The position numbers were made by a program, and so were the translations under genes. Shown here piece by piece: positions 1 through 7,073 of a DNA stretch of 37,521 bases (positions are counted from its first letter, which is position 1; every line of letters begins with the position of its first letter). Origin of the DNA: Candidatus Blautia stercoripullorum (GTDB taxonomy: Bacteria; Bacillota; Clostridia; Lachnospirales; Lachnospiraceae); assembly GCA_019120545.1 (NCBI GenBank), contig DWUX01000005.1:1-37521 (forward strand), written 5' to 3'. Under the pieces are notes generated by a model that worked only from the letters and a program-made list of their open reading frames with translations, was not told the origin of the DNA and did no database searches.

Positions 1-57
1 TATTCTCGATTTTGATTAATGCGATAGCCTCACATCTTTTTTATTCTATCATATTTT

Positions 58-2712
58 CTACATTGCGGCGCGATAGATCTCAGCGATCTGTTCCTCGGTA
101 AATACTACCGGATTATTAGCCACGCCTGCTGCGGAAACTTTCATACAGTTCTTCGCCATCCAGGGAATGTCTTTCTCTTCCAGCCCCAGATCAGACAGGG
201 TACAGGTAAGATCCAGGTCTTTAAGAAGCATACGGATGGCAGGCGCGCAGTCTTCCGCAGTAATTCCTCCAAAGATCCTGGCGATCTTAGCGTATTTAAA
301 ATGATCTCCTTTCTGAGATGCCTCGATCACTGCCGGCGTAAGGGCTGCCAGGCCCTGTCCATGAACAATATCTTTGAGTCCGCTTGCGGGATGTTCCATC
401 CCGTGAGCCAGGGTAACTCCTGCTGTATTGATCACCATACCGCCGATAGTGCTGGCAAGGGTCAGTTTCTCCCAGGCTCTTTTATCTCCTTCGCCCCGGT
501 AAACCTTTACCAGATTTTTGGCGATCAGATTCATGGCGTATTCACAGAGCGCATCTGTAAAGGGCTGGGCGGTCCTTGACGTATAAGCTTCCATACAATG
601 ACACAAGGCGTCGAAGCCCACAGAGGCCAGTACCTTTTTCGGCATGGTCATCATACATTCCGGATCCACAATGGACACCTTAGCCACAATGGCATTGCAG
701 CGAAGAGATTTCTTGTCTCCGTTTTCCGGATTGGTAAGCACCGCAAAGCCGTTTCCTTCTGAACCGGTTCCGCAGGTGGTCGGGATTAAAATAATAGGCA
801 GTGCCGTATTACTTGACAGACGGTTGAAAATATAGTCGTTAATATTTCCCGGATTTACAGCCAAAAATGCAATGGCTTTTCCGCAGTCCATAACGCTTCC
901 TCCGCCGATAGCAAGGATCATGTCACATCCATGTTCCTTAGCATAAGCCGCGCCTTCCTCTGCCGTAGTGGTAAGCGGATTCTGAGTTACCTTATCAAAG
1001 AGCAGATGGCTTATTCCCGCTCCATCCAGACTGGCTGCTACCCGGTCATAGAGCCCGGACTTTTTTGCGCTGCTGCGTCCTGTAACGATCAGTGCCTTCT
1101 TTCCATATGGTTTTGCGAAACTGCCGGCCTGATCCACTTTGCCGCATCCAAACTCTATATTCACCGGAAGATAATAAGAAAAGACGGTCTTTTTCTCAGC
1201 TTCAGCTGCTGCCTCTTTACTTTTAGCAATAGATACAGCCGCTGCCACAGCCCTTTCTTCCTCTTTCTTTTCTTCAAGTTCACTCTCATCAACAATATCT
1301 ACCAGAGTAGCAAATTTTTCTTTATATTTCAGTTTACAGATAATGAAAAATACAACGCCAAGTAAAGACCAGCCGCCGACCATTACCCATTCCTGAGGTA
1401 CCAGGGAACATCCGGAATTGGGAATGATATACATGGCTACCATAAATCCGGACATGATCACAGCGATCACACCTACGATCTTATAATGCTTTACCTTATA
1501 AGGTCTTTTCAGCTCCGGCTCTTTTGATCTCAGGATAATGAAGGAAAGCGCCACCATACAGTATGCAAGACAGCATCCGAAGTTACCTGCGTCCACCACC
1601 CATACAAGCATCTGTCTTCCGAAGAAAGGCGCGAGTACGGATAAGGCTCCGATGAGATAAAGAGCAACAGTAGGGGTTTTATACTTTTTGTGAAGGGTGG
1701 CAAATACCTTGGGGATCATATAGGATTCTGCCATAGAGTACATAGCACGGCTTCCGCCGATGAGGAAGGAGTTCCAGCTGGTAATGATCCCGCACATTCC
1801 GCCGATGATCAGTACCCTGGACATCATCTCGCTGCCGAAAGCCTTTGCCATGGCATCTGCTGTCACCAGTCCTGTGCCTGCCTGAGAGGCGGCGATATCT
1901 GAAGGGCTCATTACATAACCTACGCCGAAGATCACAAGACCATAAAAGGCAACCGCCAGGAGGATGGAAAGGATCATGATACCGCCGATTTTTTTCAGGG
2001 GAACGCTGATCTCTTCCGCCGCCTGAGGGATTACGTCAAAGCCGATGAAGAAGAAAGGCGTCAGAGCTGCCACTCCGAATACGTTCCGTGCCATAGTCCT
2101 GGTAGTATCTCCTACAAAAAGCTGATTCTCCATATTTGACATATCCCCGCTGAACAGAGAAGCCACCACCAGGAGGATCCCTACTACTCCGATAATAACT
2201 GTCAGGACCGTCTGCAGAATGGCTGCGGTCTTTGCACCTTTTATATTAATATAAGTAATAAAGATCGCCACGATCACTGCCACAGCAACCCAGGATGCAT
2301 AAATATCAAATCCTGCCACTGTATAGAGATATCCCTGGAGGAAATCCGGATAAATATACGTAATGATGGTTGGAAGGGCACATGCCTCAAAACATACAAC
2401 ACTGACATACCCCAGCACGATCGCCCATGTACAGATATAAGAGCCGATAGGCCCCATGGCACGGTAGCTGAAGACATGCTCTCCGCCGCACTGGGGAAGA
2501 GCCGCCGTAAGTTCTGCGTAAGTAAGACCCACGAAGAAGATCATAATGCCGCCGATCACAAACCCGAGGATCGCGCCGATCACGCCGCCTGTCTGGATCC
2601 AATCGCCGGTAGATACCACCCAGCCCCATCCGATCATGGCGCCAAATGCGATCACCAGGATATCCCAGGCGCTGAACACTTTGTTAAATTCTGATTTTTT
2701 CTTGTTTTCCAT
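58..2712 (-). CDS. APC-family amino acid permease fused to iron-containing alcohol dehydrogenase
   Basis: One uninterrupted 884-residue frame joins two families that are normally separate. Residues ~1-470 look like an APC-superfamily amino-acid/polyamine permease: repeated hydrophobic helices and an early GAMIGWGW glycine-rich stretch. Residues ~475-509 form a charged Glu/Lys/Ala-rich linker. Residues ~510-884 (375 aa, a full-length domain) are a group III Fe-type alcohol dehydrogenase with GGGSVMDCGKA and TTCGTGSEGN nucleotide-binding motifs. Predicted metal ligands are Asp701, His705, His770 and His784, all present. The start follows AAAGGGGTGG. The gene is last in an operon with a class III aminotransferase and a kinase-like gene, 20 bp after the latter. 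Inference: it imports an omega-amino acid and reduces the semialdehyde made from it by transamination (for GABA, succinate semialdehyde to 4-hydroxybutyrate). AdhE is excluded because the N-terminal half is membrane protein, not aldehyde dehydrogenase. Families are certain; substrate is not. Confidence 0.9.
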   Translation of the reverse strand: MENKKKSEFNKVFSAWDILVIAFGAMIGWGWVVSTGDWIQTGGVIGAILGFVIGGIMIFFVGLTYAELTAALPQCGGEHVFSYRAMGPIGSYICTWAIVLGYVSVVCFEACALPTIITYIYPDFLQGYLYTVAGFDIYASWVAVAVIVAIFITYINIKGAKTAAILQTVLTVIIGVVGILLVVASLFSGDMSNMENQLFVGDTTRTMARNVFGVAALTPFFFIGFDVIPQAAEEISVPLKKIGGIMILSILLAVAFYGLVIFGVGYVMSPSDIAASQAGTGLVTADAMAKAFGSEMMSRVLIIGGMCGIITSWNSFLIGGSRAMYSMAESYMIPKVFATLHKKYKTPTVALYLIGALSVLAPFFGRQMLVWVVDAGNFGCCLAYCMVALSFIILRSKEPELKRPYKVKHYKIVGVIAVIMSGFMVAMYIIPNSGCSLVPQEWVMVGGWSLLGVVFFIICKLKYKEKFATLVDIVDESELEEKKEEERAVAAAVSIAKSKEAAAEAEKKTVFSYYLPVNIEFGCGKVDQAGSFAKPYGKKALIVTGRSSAKKSGLYDRVAASLDGAGISHLLFDKVTQNPLTTTAEEGAAYAKEHGCDMILAIGGGSVMDCGKAIAFLAVNPGNINDYIFNRLSSNTALPIILIPTTCGTGSEGNGFAVLTNPENGDKKSLRCNAIVAKVSIVDPECMMTMPKKVLASVGFDALCHCMEAYTSRTAQPFTDALCEYAMNLIAKNLVKVYRGEGDKRAWEKLTLASTIGGMVINTAGVTLAHGMEHPASGLKDIVHGQGLAALTPAVIEASQKGDHFKYAKIARIFGGITAEDCAPAIRMLLKDLDLTCTLSDLGLEEKDIPWMAKNCMKVSAAGVANNPVVFTEEQIAEIYRAAM

Positions 2713-2732
2713 CTGTGTCCACCCCTTTCTGC

Positions 2733-3329
2733 CTACATGTCCTCAAATCTAAGATCGATAAACTGCATAATGTACTTTGCAGTCTTTTCCAGTCCCAGGA
2801 CACTGCTGTCAACCAGCAGATGACGGTTGTGTCTGTCTCCCCGGTATGTTCCTGTGAGATACTTATATCCGGCATGGAGCATATCGTCATTGTATTTCAC
2901 CAGTTCTCTGGCCTCTTTTTCTTTTACATGTTTTTGTTCCATAATATGCCGGATCCTGTATTCCTCCGGCGCATAAACGAAAATATTCAGGCAGTCATCC
3001 CGGTCTTGCAGAATGTAATCGCTGCATCGTCCGATGATCAGACAGGAGGATTTTTCCGCGAATTTCCGTATTACATCAAACTGTGCGGCAATGACCCGGT
3101 TCGTCAGGTTTGCGTATCTGGGGCCCAGATTTGTGTCAAACTCATATCTGACTTTATCTCCGGTATCTGCTTTTTCTACCAGTTCCCGGTCTACCCCCAG
3201 TTCCTCCACAACTTTATCGATCAGATCTCTGTCATAGAATTCAATTCCCAGAGAGTCGGCGATCATCCGGCCGATATCCGGTCCCCCGCTTCCGTATTCA
3301 CAGCCCAGTGTTATTACAAAATGGCTCAT
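2733..3329 (-). CDS. Cytidylate kinase-like family protein
   Basis: 198 residues resembling the cytidylate-kinase-like P-loop family common in Clostridia. The N-terminus reads ITLGCEYGSGGPDIG, the family's variant phosphate-binding loop, followed by a FYDRDLIDKV segment typical of these proteins. An Arg-rich stretch near residues 85-130 (IIGRCSDYILQDRDD, then RIRHIMEQ) matches the lid and phosphate-binding region. It is shorter than genuine CMP kinase (about 220 residues), and the classical Lys of a Walker A motif is not present. It lies between the aminotransferase (44 bp gap) and the permease-dehydrogenase fusion (20 bp gap), so it is almost surely co-transcribed with them. Its substrate is unknown. 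A role in nucleotide or coenzyme phosphorylation, or in regulation, is conjecture. Confidence 0.8.
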   Translation of the reverse strand: MSHFVITLGCEYGSGGPDIGRMIADSLGIEFYDRDLIDKVVEELGVDRELVEKADTGDKVRYEFDTNLGPRYANLTNRVIAAQFDVIRKFAEKSSCLIIGRCSDYILQDRDDCLNIFVYAPEEYRIRHIMEQKHVKEKEARELVKYNDDMLHAGYKYLTGTYRGDRHNRHLLVDSSVLGLEKTAKYIMQFIDLRFEDM

Positions 3330-3373
3330 CTGTCATTCTCCTTCCTATATATGATGGTCCTTCAATAAGCAGC

Positions 3374-4585
3374 TTACTGTGCCTCTACGGTTTCCTTCAG
3401 AATAGCAAAGGCCTTGTCACAGTCCTCTTTTGTCAGGATCAGAGGAGGAACCATACGGATAATGCTGCTTCCGATGGCGGTTACAAGAAGTTTCCTGTCA
3501 AAGCATCCGTGTTTGATATCCACTGCATTAACTGTATCGTCAAATTCTACGCCTACCAGAAGGCCCTGTCCTCTGACTTCTTTTACATGAGGAAGTTTTT
3601 TCAGTTCTTCCATGAAATAAGCGCCCATCTCTTTTGCGTTGCCCGCAAGATCTCTGTCCAAAAGCTCATCGATCTCAGCAAGAGACGCCGCGCAGCTTAC
3701 CGGGCTTCCTCCGAATGTGGAGCCGTGGGATCCGGGAGTAAATGCCGCTGCCACTTCCTCTGTGGCACAGATGGCTCCGATAGGCATTCCGCCGCCCATA
3801 GCCTTTGCCATGGATACGATATCCGGCTTGATCCCGTAATTCATATAGGACATGATCGCTCCGGTCCTGCACCATCCGGTCTGCACTTCATCAAGGAGGA
3901 GCAGCATACCTCTCTCATCGCAGAGTTTCCGAAGTCCCTGAAGGAATTCCTGGGTTGCCGGATGCACGCCTCCTTCACCCTGTACCGGCTCTACCATAAT
4001 CGCAATGGTATTTTCTGTACAAGCCTCCTCAAAGGCTTTCAGATCATTGAAGGGTGCGTAGCTGAATCCGGGAGTCATATCGCCAAAGCCTATCTGACAT
4101 GCGTTATCCGGCTGGCCTGTAGCACTCATGGAGCCGAAGGTACGTCCGTGGAAAGATTCTTTTGCTGTTACGATATTGTATTTGTGAGGACCGTACTTCT
4201 CTACTCCGTATTTTCTCGCCATTTTGATCATGGCTTCATTTGCCTCAGTACCGGAGTTCTGAAAGAAGATTTTGTCCATGCCCAGTGTGGTACATATTTT
4301 TTCTGCCAGAAGAGCCTGAGGGATCGTATATGGATAGTTGAAAGTATGCATGATGTCGCCTACCTGATCTCTGACGGCTGCTACAACTTTCTCATTGCAG
4401 TTTCCGGCAGAGTTTACTGCGATCCCTGCATAAAAGTCGAGATATGGGGTTCCGTTTTCATCATAAATGTACATGCCCTTTGCCGTCTCGGCCAGAAAGT
4501 CGAAACGCTCATATGTCTCGATCATATATTTATTTACCTTGTCCTTGATATCCTGTACTGTTAAACCTGTGTCTTTTAATCTCAT
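3374..4585 (-). CDS. Class III PLP-dependent aminotransferase (ArgD/GabT-like)
   Basis: 403 residues from ATG 4585. This start is chosen because GGGAGA lies just upstream and because the 25 extra codons of the longer frame run through a hairpin. Family marks visible: QNSGTEANEAMIKMAR (PLP phosphate binding), SFHGRTFGSMSATG, LLLDEVQTGWCRTG (Asp pairs with the PLP ring nitrogen) and MAKAMGGGMPIGA, where Lys is the Schiff-base residue. The closest general families are acetylornithine/ornithine aminotransferases and omega-amino-acid aminotransferases. Because the next genes are a kinase-like protein and an amino-acid permease fused to an aldehyde/alcohol oxidoreductase, a catabolic role (amino acid to semialdehyde plus glutamate) is more likely than arginine synthesis; no arg gene is nearby. 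The amino donor cannot be fixed from sequence alone: GABA, 5-aminovalerate, beta-alanine, ornithine and putrescine are candidates. Confidence 0.85.
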   Translation of the reverse strand: MRLKDTGLTVQDIKDKVNKYMIETYERFDFLAETAKGMYIYDENGTPYLDFYAGIAVNSAGNCNEKVVAAVRDQVGDIMHTFNYPYTIPQALLAEKICTTLGMDKIFFQNSGTEANEAMIKMARKYGVEKYGPHKYNIVTAKESFHGRTFGSMSATGQPDNACQIGFGDMTPGFSYAPFNDLKAFEEACTENTIAIMVEPVQGEGGVHPATQEFLQGLRKLCDERGMLLLLDEVQTGWCRTGAIMSYMNYGIKPDIVSMAKAMGGGMPIGAICATEEVAAAFTPGSHGSTFGGSPVSCAASLAEIDELLDRDLAGNAKEMGAYFMEELKKLPHVKEVRGQGLLVGVEFDDTVNAVDIKHGCFDRKLLVTAIGSSIIRMVPPLILTKEDCDKAFAILKETVEAQ

Positions 4586-4602
4586 AGTAATCTCCCTTCC
4601 CG

Positions 4603-4649
4603 AAAAAGAAAAAGGCGAAGACGCTTGTTCTGATAAGCGCCTTCGCCTT
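4603..4649 (-). terminator. Terminator-like hairpin in the aminotransferase leader
   Basis: Arms 4612-4620 (AAGGCGAAG) and 4641-4649 (CTTCGCCTT) pair perfectly and are extended inward by 4622-4626 with 4635-4639 (CGCTT/AAGCG), leaving an 8-nt loop. On the minus strand the hairpin is followed by TTTTTCTTTTT, the form of an intrinsic terminator. It lies downstream of the aminotransferase promoter and ends only about 15 nt before its ribosome binding site. It could attenuate the operon or end read-through from the regulator gene upstream. Confidence 0.7.
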
Positions 4650-4661
4650 TTGTTTTTCATT

Positions 4662-4671
4662 CAATATATTG
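4662..4671. promoter_or_regulatory. Palindromic operator, copy 1 (CAATATATTG)
   Basis: Perfect 10-bp palindrome CAATATATTG inside TTCAATATATTGTAC. It falls around +10 to +20 of the predicted aminotransferase transcript, a classic repressor position. A second copy with 14 of 15 matching bases lies at 4831-4845. The neighbouring XRE-cupin regulator is the obvious candidate binder (inference). Confidence 0.5.
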
Positions 4672-4681
4672 TACATTTATA

Positions 4682-4710
4682 ACATTATCACGGAAACCTT
4701 TTTCTGTCAA
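4682..4710 (-). promoter_or_regulatory. Promoter of the aminotransferase-kinase-permease/ADH operon
   Basis: On the minus strand a perfect TTGACA (4705-4710) is separated by exactly 17 bp from TAATGT (4682-4687), with an overlapping GATAAT. The predicted start lies near 4675, just ahead of operator copy 1, the leader hairpin and the ribosome binding site. Confidence 0.65.
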
Positions 4711-4832
4711 TATCTTTTCTGAAGATATTTTATTTTTATATAAGCTGACATTTTCCAAGGATTTTTTAATCCTTTTTGTCATTTTTTTATAATTTTCCAA
4801 TAACTCAAAATACTATTTAGAGTTTATTTGTT

Positions 4833-4842
4833 CAATATATTG
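4833..4842. promoter_or_regulatory. Palindromic operator, copy 2 (CAATATATTG)
   Basis: Second copy of the palindrome, in TTCAATATATTGCAC, immediately 3' of the XRE-cupin regulator gene and about 125 bp upstream of the -35 box of the aminotransferase promoter. Centre-to-centre spacing from copy 1 is 171 bp, close to 16 turns of B-DNA, which would suit a repression loop. Confidence 0.45.
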
Positions 4843-4848
4843 CACGCA

Positions 4849-5403
4849 CTAATGTTGATCAACGAACACACAGAGAAAACTTACTTTTCCGGTTCCTTCG
4901 TTAATATAGCTGTGCATCTGGTCTGTTTCAAATCTCAGGATATCCTCTTTTGTCAGGCAGTGTCTTTCATCTGCGCACTGTATGACCAGTTCTCCTTCTG
5001 AAACAGAAATATATTCCATGGTTTTCTCACCATGTCCGCCGCTTTCATATGTATATCCCGGTTCGATCTCAATCCTGTAGATTTCAAGAGCCTGATTATC
5101 CTCATAAGGAAAACAGGTCCAGACCTTATATCTTCCTTCTACCTCTTTTGTGGGAACCATATCTGTGATCCTGACCTGGCTGCTGCTAAGGGGCGGGGGC
5201 CCAAGCAGCTCTTCTACTTTTACCCGCAGTCCGCTGGAAATCTTCCCGATCACTCCCAGAGAGGGATTGGCCCTGTCTTTTTCGATCTGCGCAAGCATAC
5301 TTTTGCTTACTCCGGTCTGCTCTGCGACCAGATCCAGGCTCATCCCTCTGGATCTGCGTATCCTTTTTAAATTCACGGCAACATTGTGCGATAAATAATC
5401 CAT
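4849..5403 (-). CDS. XRE-cupin transcriptional regulator (PuuR-like)
   Basis: 184 residues. The N-terminus (~10-65) is an XRE-type helix-turn-helix (RGMSLDLVAEQTGVSKSMLA followed by QIEKDRANPSLGVIGKI). The C-terminus (~110-184) is a small cupin fold (EPGYTYESGGHGEKTMEYIS, GELVIQ). Length and domain order match PuuR, the putrescine-responsive repressor of E. coli that controls an APC permease and a GABA aminotransferase; here the same kinds of genes flank it. The ATG follows AAGGAGAGG. It lies 79 bp downstream of the gabT-like gene on the same strand with no obvious terminator between them, so it may be co-transcribed with it. Likely target: the CAATATATTG sites beside the aminotransferase operon, with an amino acid or polyamine in the cupin pocket (inference). 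Confidence 0.88.
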   Translation of the reverse strand: MDYLSHNVAVNLKRIRRSRGMSLDLVAEQTGVSKSMLAQIEKDRANPSLGVIGKISSGLRVKVEELLGPPPLSSSQVRITDMVPTKEVEGRYKVWTCFPYEDNQALEIYRIEIEPGYTYESGGHGEKTMEYISVSEGELVIQCADERHCLTKEDILRFETDQMHSYINEGTGKVSFLCVFVDQH

Positions 5404-5482
5404 CCCAGCCTCTCCTTTCCGGCTACAGACTACATTCTGTAAGCCTATCTCTGCAAGAGATCACGGGATTATTATAAATCGG

Positions 5483-6835
5483 CTATATAGACATTTCAAC
5501 GGCTTTTTCAAAGATATCAAGGCCTGCTTCAAGCTGCTCATCGGTTATGACCAGAGGCGCCAGGAAGCGGATCACATTATGATAGGTACCGGCGCTTTCC
5601 ACAATAAGCCCCATAGACGCACATGCCTGGATAATAGCAGAAGTCAGCTCAGGAGCCGGCTCTTTTGTAGTCTTATCCTTTACAAACTCAATTCCTACCA
5701 TAGCTCCCATTCCCCGGACATCTCCGATCACCGGATATTTCTCCATCATCTTCTGATACCGGGCCATAACCTTTTCACCGATCTGACAGGATCTTTCGGC
5801 AAGATGATCCCGTTCCATGATCTCAATGGTTTTCAGCGCCGCGGCACATGCCAGAGGATTTCCGCAGAAAGTTCCTCCGATGGTTCCGGGGGCCACAGCC
5901 TCCATGATCTCTTCTCCTGCGACAATAGCAGAGAGAGGGATTCCGGCCGCAATGGATTTTGCTGTTGCCAGGATATCCGGCATTACCCCTGCCTCTTTCC
6001 AGTATTCCGATGCGAACATCCGTCCTGTTCTGCAGAATCCGCTCTGGACTTCATCTGCGATCAGAAGGATGCCATACTTATCACAGATTTCTCTTACAGC
6101 TTTTACCCACTCAATAGGTGCCGGGATAAATCCGCCTTCGCCCTGCAGAGGTTCCACTACAATTGCCGCAATGGTATCCGGCGCGCCGCATTCTTCAAAT
6201 ACATCTTCAATGGACTGCATGTAATAATCCAGTTCTTTTTCCTTGGGCATCCCCTCCGGATTGCGGTAATAGTAAGGAAATTTTGCCCGGAAAACACCTG
6301 TAGCCAGCGGTCCCAGTCCGGTTGTATAAGCTTTCTTGGAAGTCATTGTCATTGTCAGCAAAGTTCTTCCATGAAATGCTCCTGAGAAAACAATAATATT
6401 GGGTCTGCCCGTATAAGCCTTGGCCACTTTGACTGCGTTTTCATCTGCCTCCGCGCCGCTGTTTGCAAAGAATACTTTCTTTTTCTCTCCTTTTACCGGA
6501 GTGATCTGGGCCAGTTTTTCCGCAAGAGCCACATATCCCTCATGGGTTACAATATTGAACATTCCGTGAAAATAGCGCTCTGCCTGTTCTTTTACCCCCT
6601 CAATGATCTCCGGCTGTGAGTATCCGATGTTCAGTACACCTACTCCTCCTACCCAGTCGAGAAATTTATTGCCATCTACATCTTCTACCATTGCACCCTC
6701 GCCTCGCTGGATGACTACCGGATATACACAGCCGATTGCTGACGGCACAACATTTTTTCTTCTTTCAATTACCGCCTTTGCTTTTGGTCCCGGAAGTGTC
6801 TCTGTTATAATCTCAGGTAAATCTGTTCTAAGCAT
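5483..6835 (-). CDS. gabT: 4-aminobutyrate-type aminotransferase (GabT/PuuE-like)
   Basis: 450 residues, the usual length for GABA aminotransferases. Visible marks: an N-terminal segment LPGPKAKAVIERRKNVVPSA characteristic of GabT, then FANSGAEADENAVKVAKAY, FSGAFHGRTLLTMTMTSKK, VVEPLQGEGGFIPAP, LIADEVQSGFCRTG (PLP-ring Asp) and TAKSIAAGIPLSAI with the Schiff-base Lys. Reaction in the family: 4-aminobutyrate + 2-oxoglutarate to succinate semialdehyde + glutamate; related enzymes take 5-aminovalerate or beta-alanine. It is preceded by AGGAGGATG and by a leader hairpin, and is divergent from a PucR regulator across a 238-bp gap holding a 25-bp palindrome. The fused dehydrogenase 3 kb away could reduce the semialdehyde. 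The gene symbol is by family; substrate range is untested. Confidence 0.85.
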   Translation of the reverse strand: MLRTDLPEIITETLPGPKAKAVIERRKNVVPSAIGCVYPVVIQRGEGAMVEDVDGNKFLDWVGGVGVLNIGYSQPEIIEGVKEQAERYFHGMFNIVTHEGYVALAEKLAQITPVKGEKKKVFFANSGAEADENAVKVAKAYTGRPNIIVFSGAFHGRTLLTMTMTSKKAYTTGLGPLATGVFRAKFPYYYRNPEGMPKEKELDYYMQSIEDVFEECGAPDTIAAIVVEPLQGEGGFIPAPIEWVKAVREICDKYGILLIADEVQSGFCRTGRMFASEYWKEAGVMPDILATAKSIAAGIPLSAIVAGEEIMEAVAPGTIGGTFCGNPLACAAALKTIEIMERDHLAERSCQIGEKVMARYQKMMEKYPVIGDVRGMGAMVGIEFVKDKTTKEPAPELTSAIIQACASMGLIVESAGTYHNVIRFLAPLVITDEQLEAGLDIFEKAVEMSI

Positions 6836-6882
6836 GATCTCATCCTCCTGTCACTGTATTCTTCTTAAATTTTCTCTGTAAA

Positions 6883-6928
6883 ACAAAAGAACGGGAAAGG
6901 CTTAAAAAGCACTTCCTCGTTCTTTTGT
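6883..6928 (-). promoter_or_regulatory. Leader hairpin upstream of the gabT-like gene
   Basis: Arms 6883-6893 (ACAAAAGAACG) and 6918-6928 (CGTTCTTTTGT) are perfect complements, with a 24-nt centre that can pair further (GGAA/TTCC). On the minus strand it sits in the 5' leader and is followed by a broken T-run. It could be an attenuator or an mRNA-stabilising stem, or a terminator for plus-strand transcription; none is proven. Confidence 0.5.
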
Positions 6929-6989
6929 CTATAAGTATCGCACATCTGTATATTGTTTCCAACAGCCTGAGTGCACGAATTTTATTTCT

Positions 6990-7014
6990 ATCTTTGTGCT
7001 GCCAGCACAAAGAT
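6990..7014. promoter_or_regulatory. 25-bp palindrome between gabT and pucR-type genes
   Basis: ATCTTTGTGCTG (6990-7001), one central C, then CAGCACAAAGAT (7003-7014): a perfect inverted repeat. It lies just upstream of the -35 box of the PucR-type gene and upstream of the divergent gabT-like gene, the expected place for an activator/autoregulator site. Confidence 0.6.
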
Positions 7015-7016
7015 CA

Positions 7017-7046
7017 TTGACTTACAGGTCTTTTTCGTGGTATTCT
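7017..7046 (+). promoter_or_regulatory. Putative promoter of the PucR-type regulator
   Basis: TTGACT (7017-7022), 18-bp spacer, TATTCT (7041-7046). The 25-bp palindrome ends 2 bp before the -35 box, so a bound regulator would contact RNA polymerase directly. Confidence 0.4.
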
Positions 7047-7073
7047 GACAGCAACACTATGGGGAGGTTTCCT

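Noticed and set aside
58-2712. AdhE (bifunctional aldehyde/alcohol dehydrogenase) as the identity of the 884-residue protein
   Set aside because: Length and C-terminal domain fit AdhE, but the N-terminal half is a multi-helix membrane transporter, not an aldehyde dehydrogenase.
3308-4564. Plus-strand open frame of 418 codons opposite the aminotransferase
   Set aside because: It lies wholly opposite a well-conserved class III aminotransferase, shows no recognisable family, and is Cys/His-rich as expected for an antisense shadow.
4603-4649. Known riboswitch in the aminotransferase leader
   Set aside because: A single terminator-like stem only; no conserved aptamer sequence of any class I can recognise.
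4586-4660. Leader peptide or extended N-terminus of the aminotransferase
   Set aside because: The 25 extra codons are encoded within the hairpin, and the ribosome binding site lies downstream of that ATG.
5579-6385. Plus-strand open frame of 268 codons opposite gabT
   Set aside because: Antisense shadow with no family motif; composition typical of reversed coding sequence.
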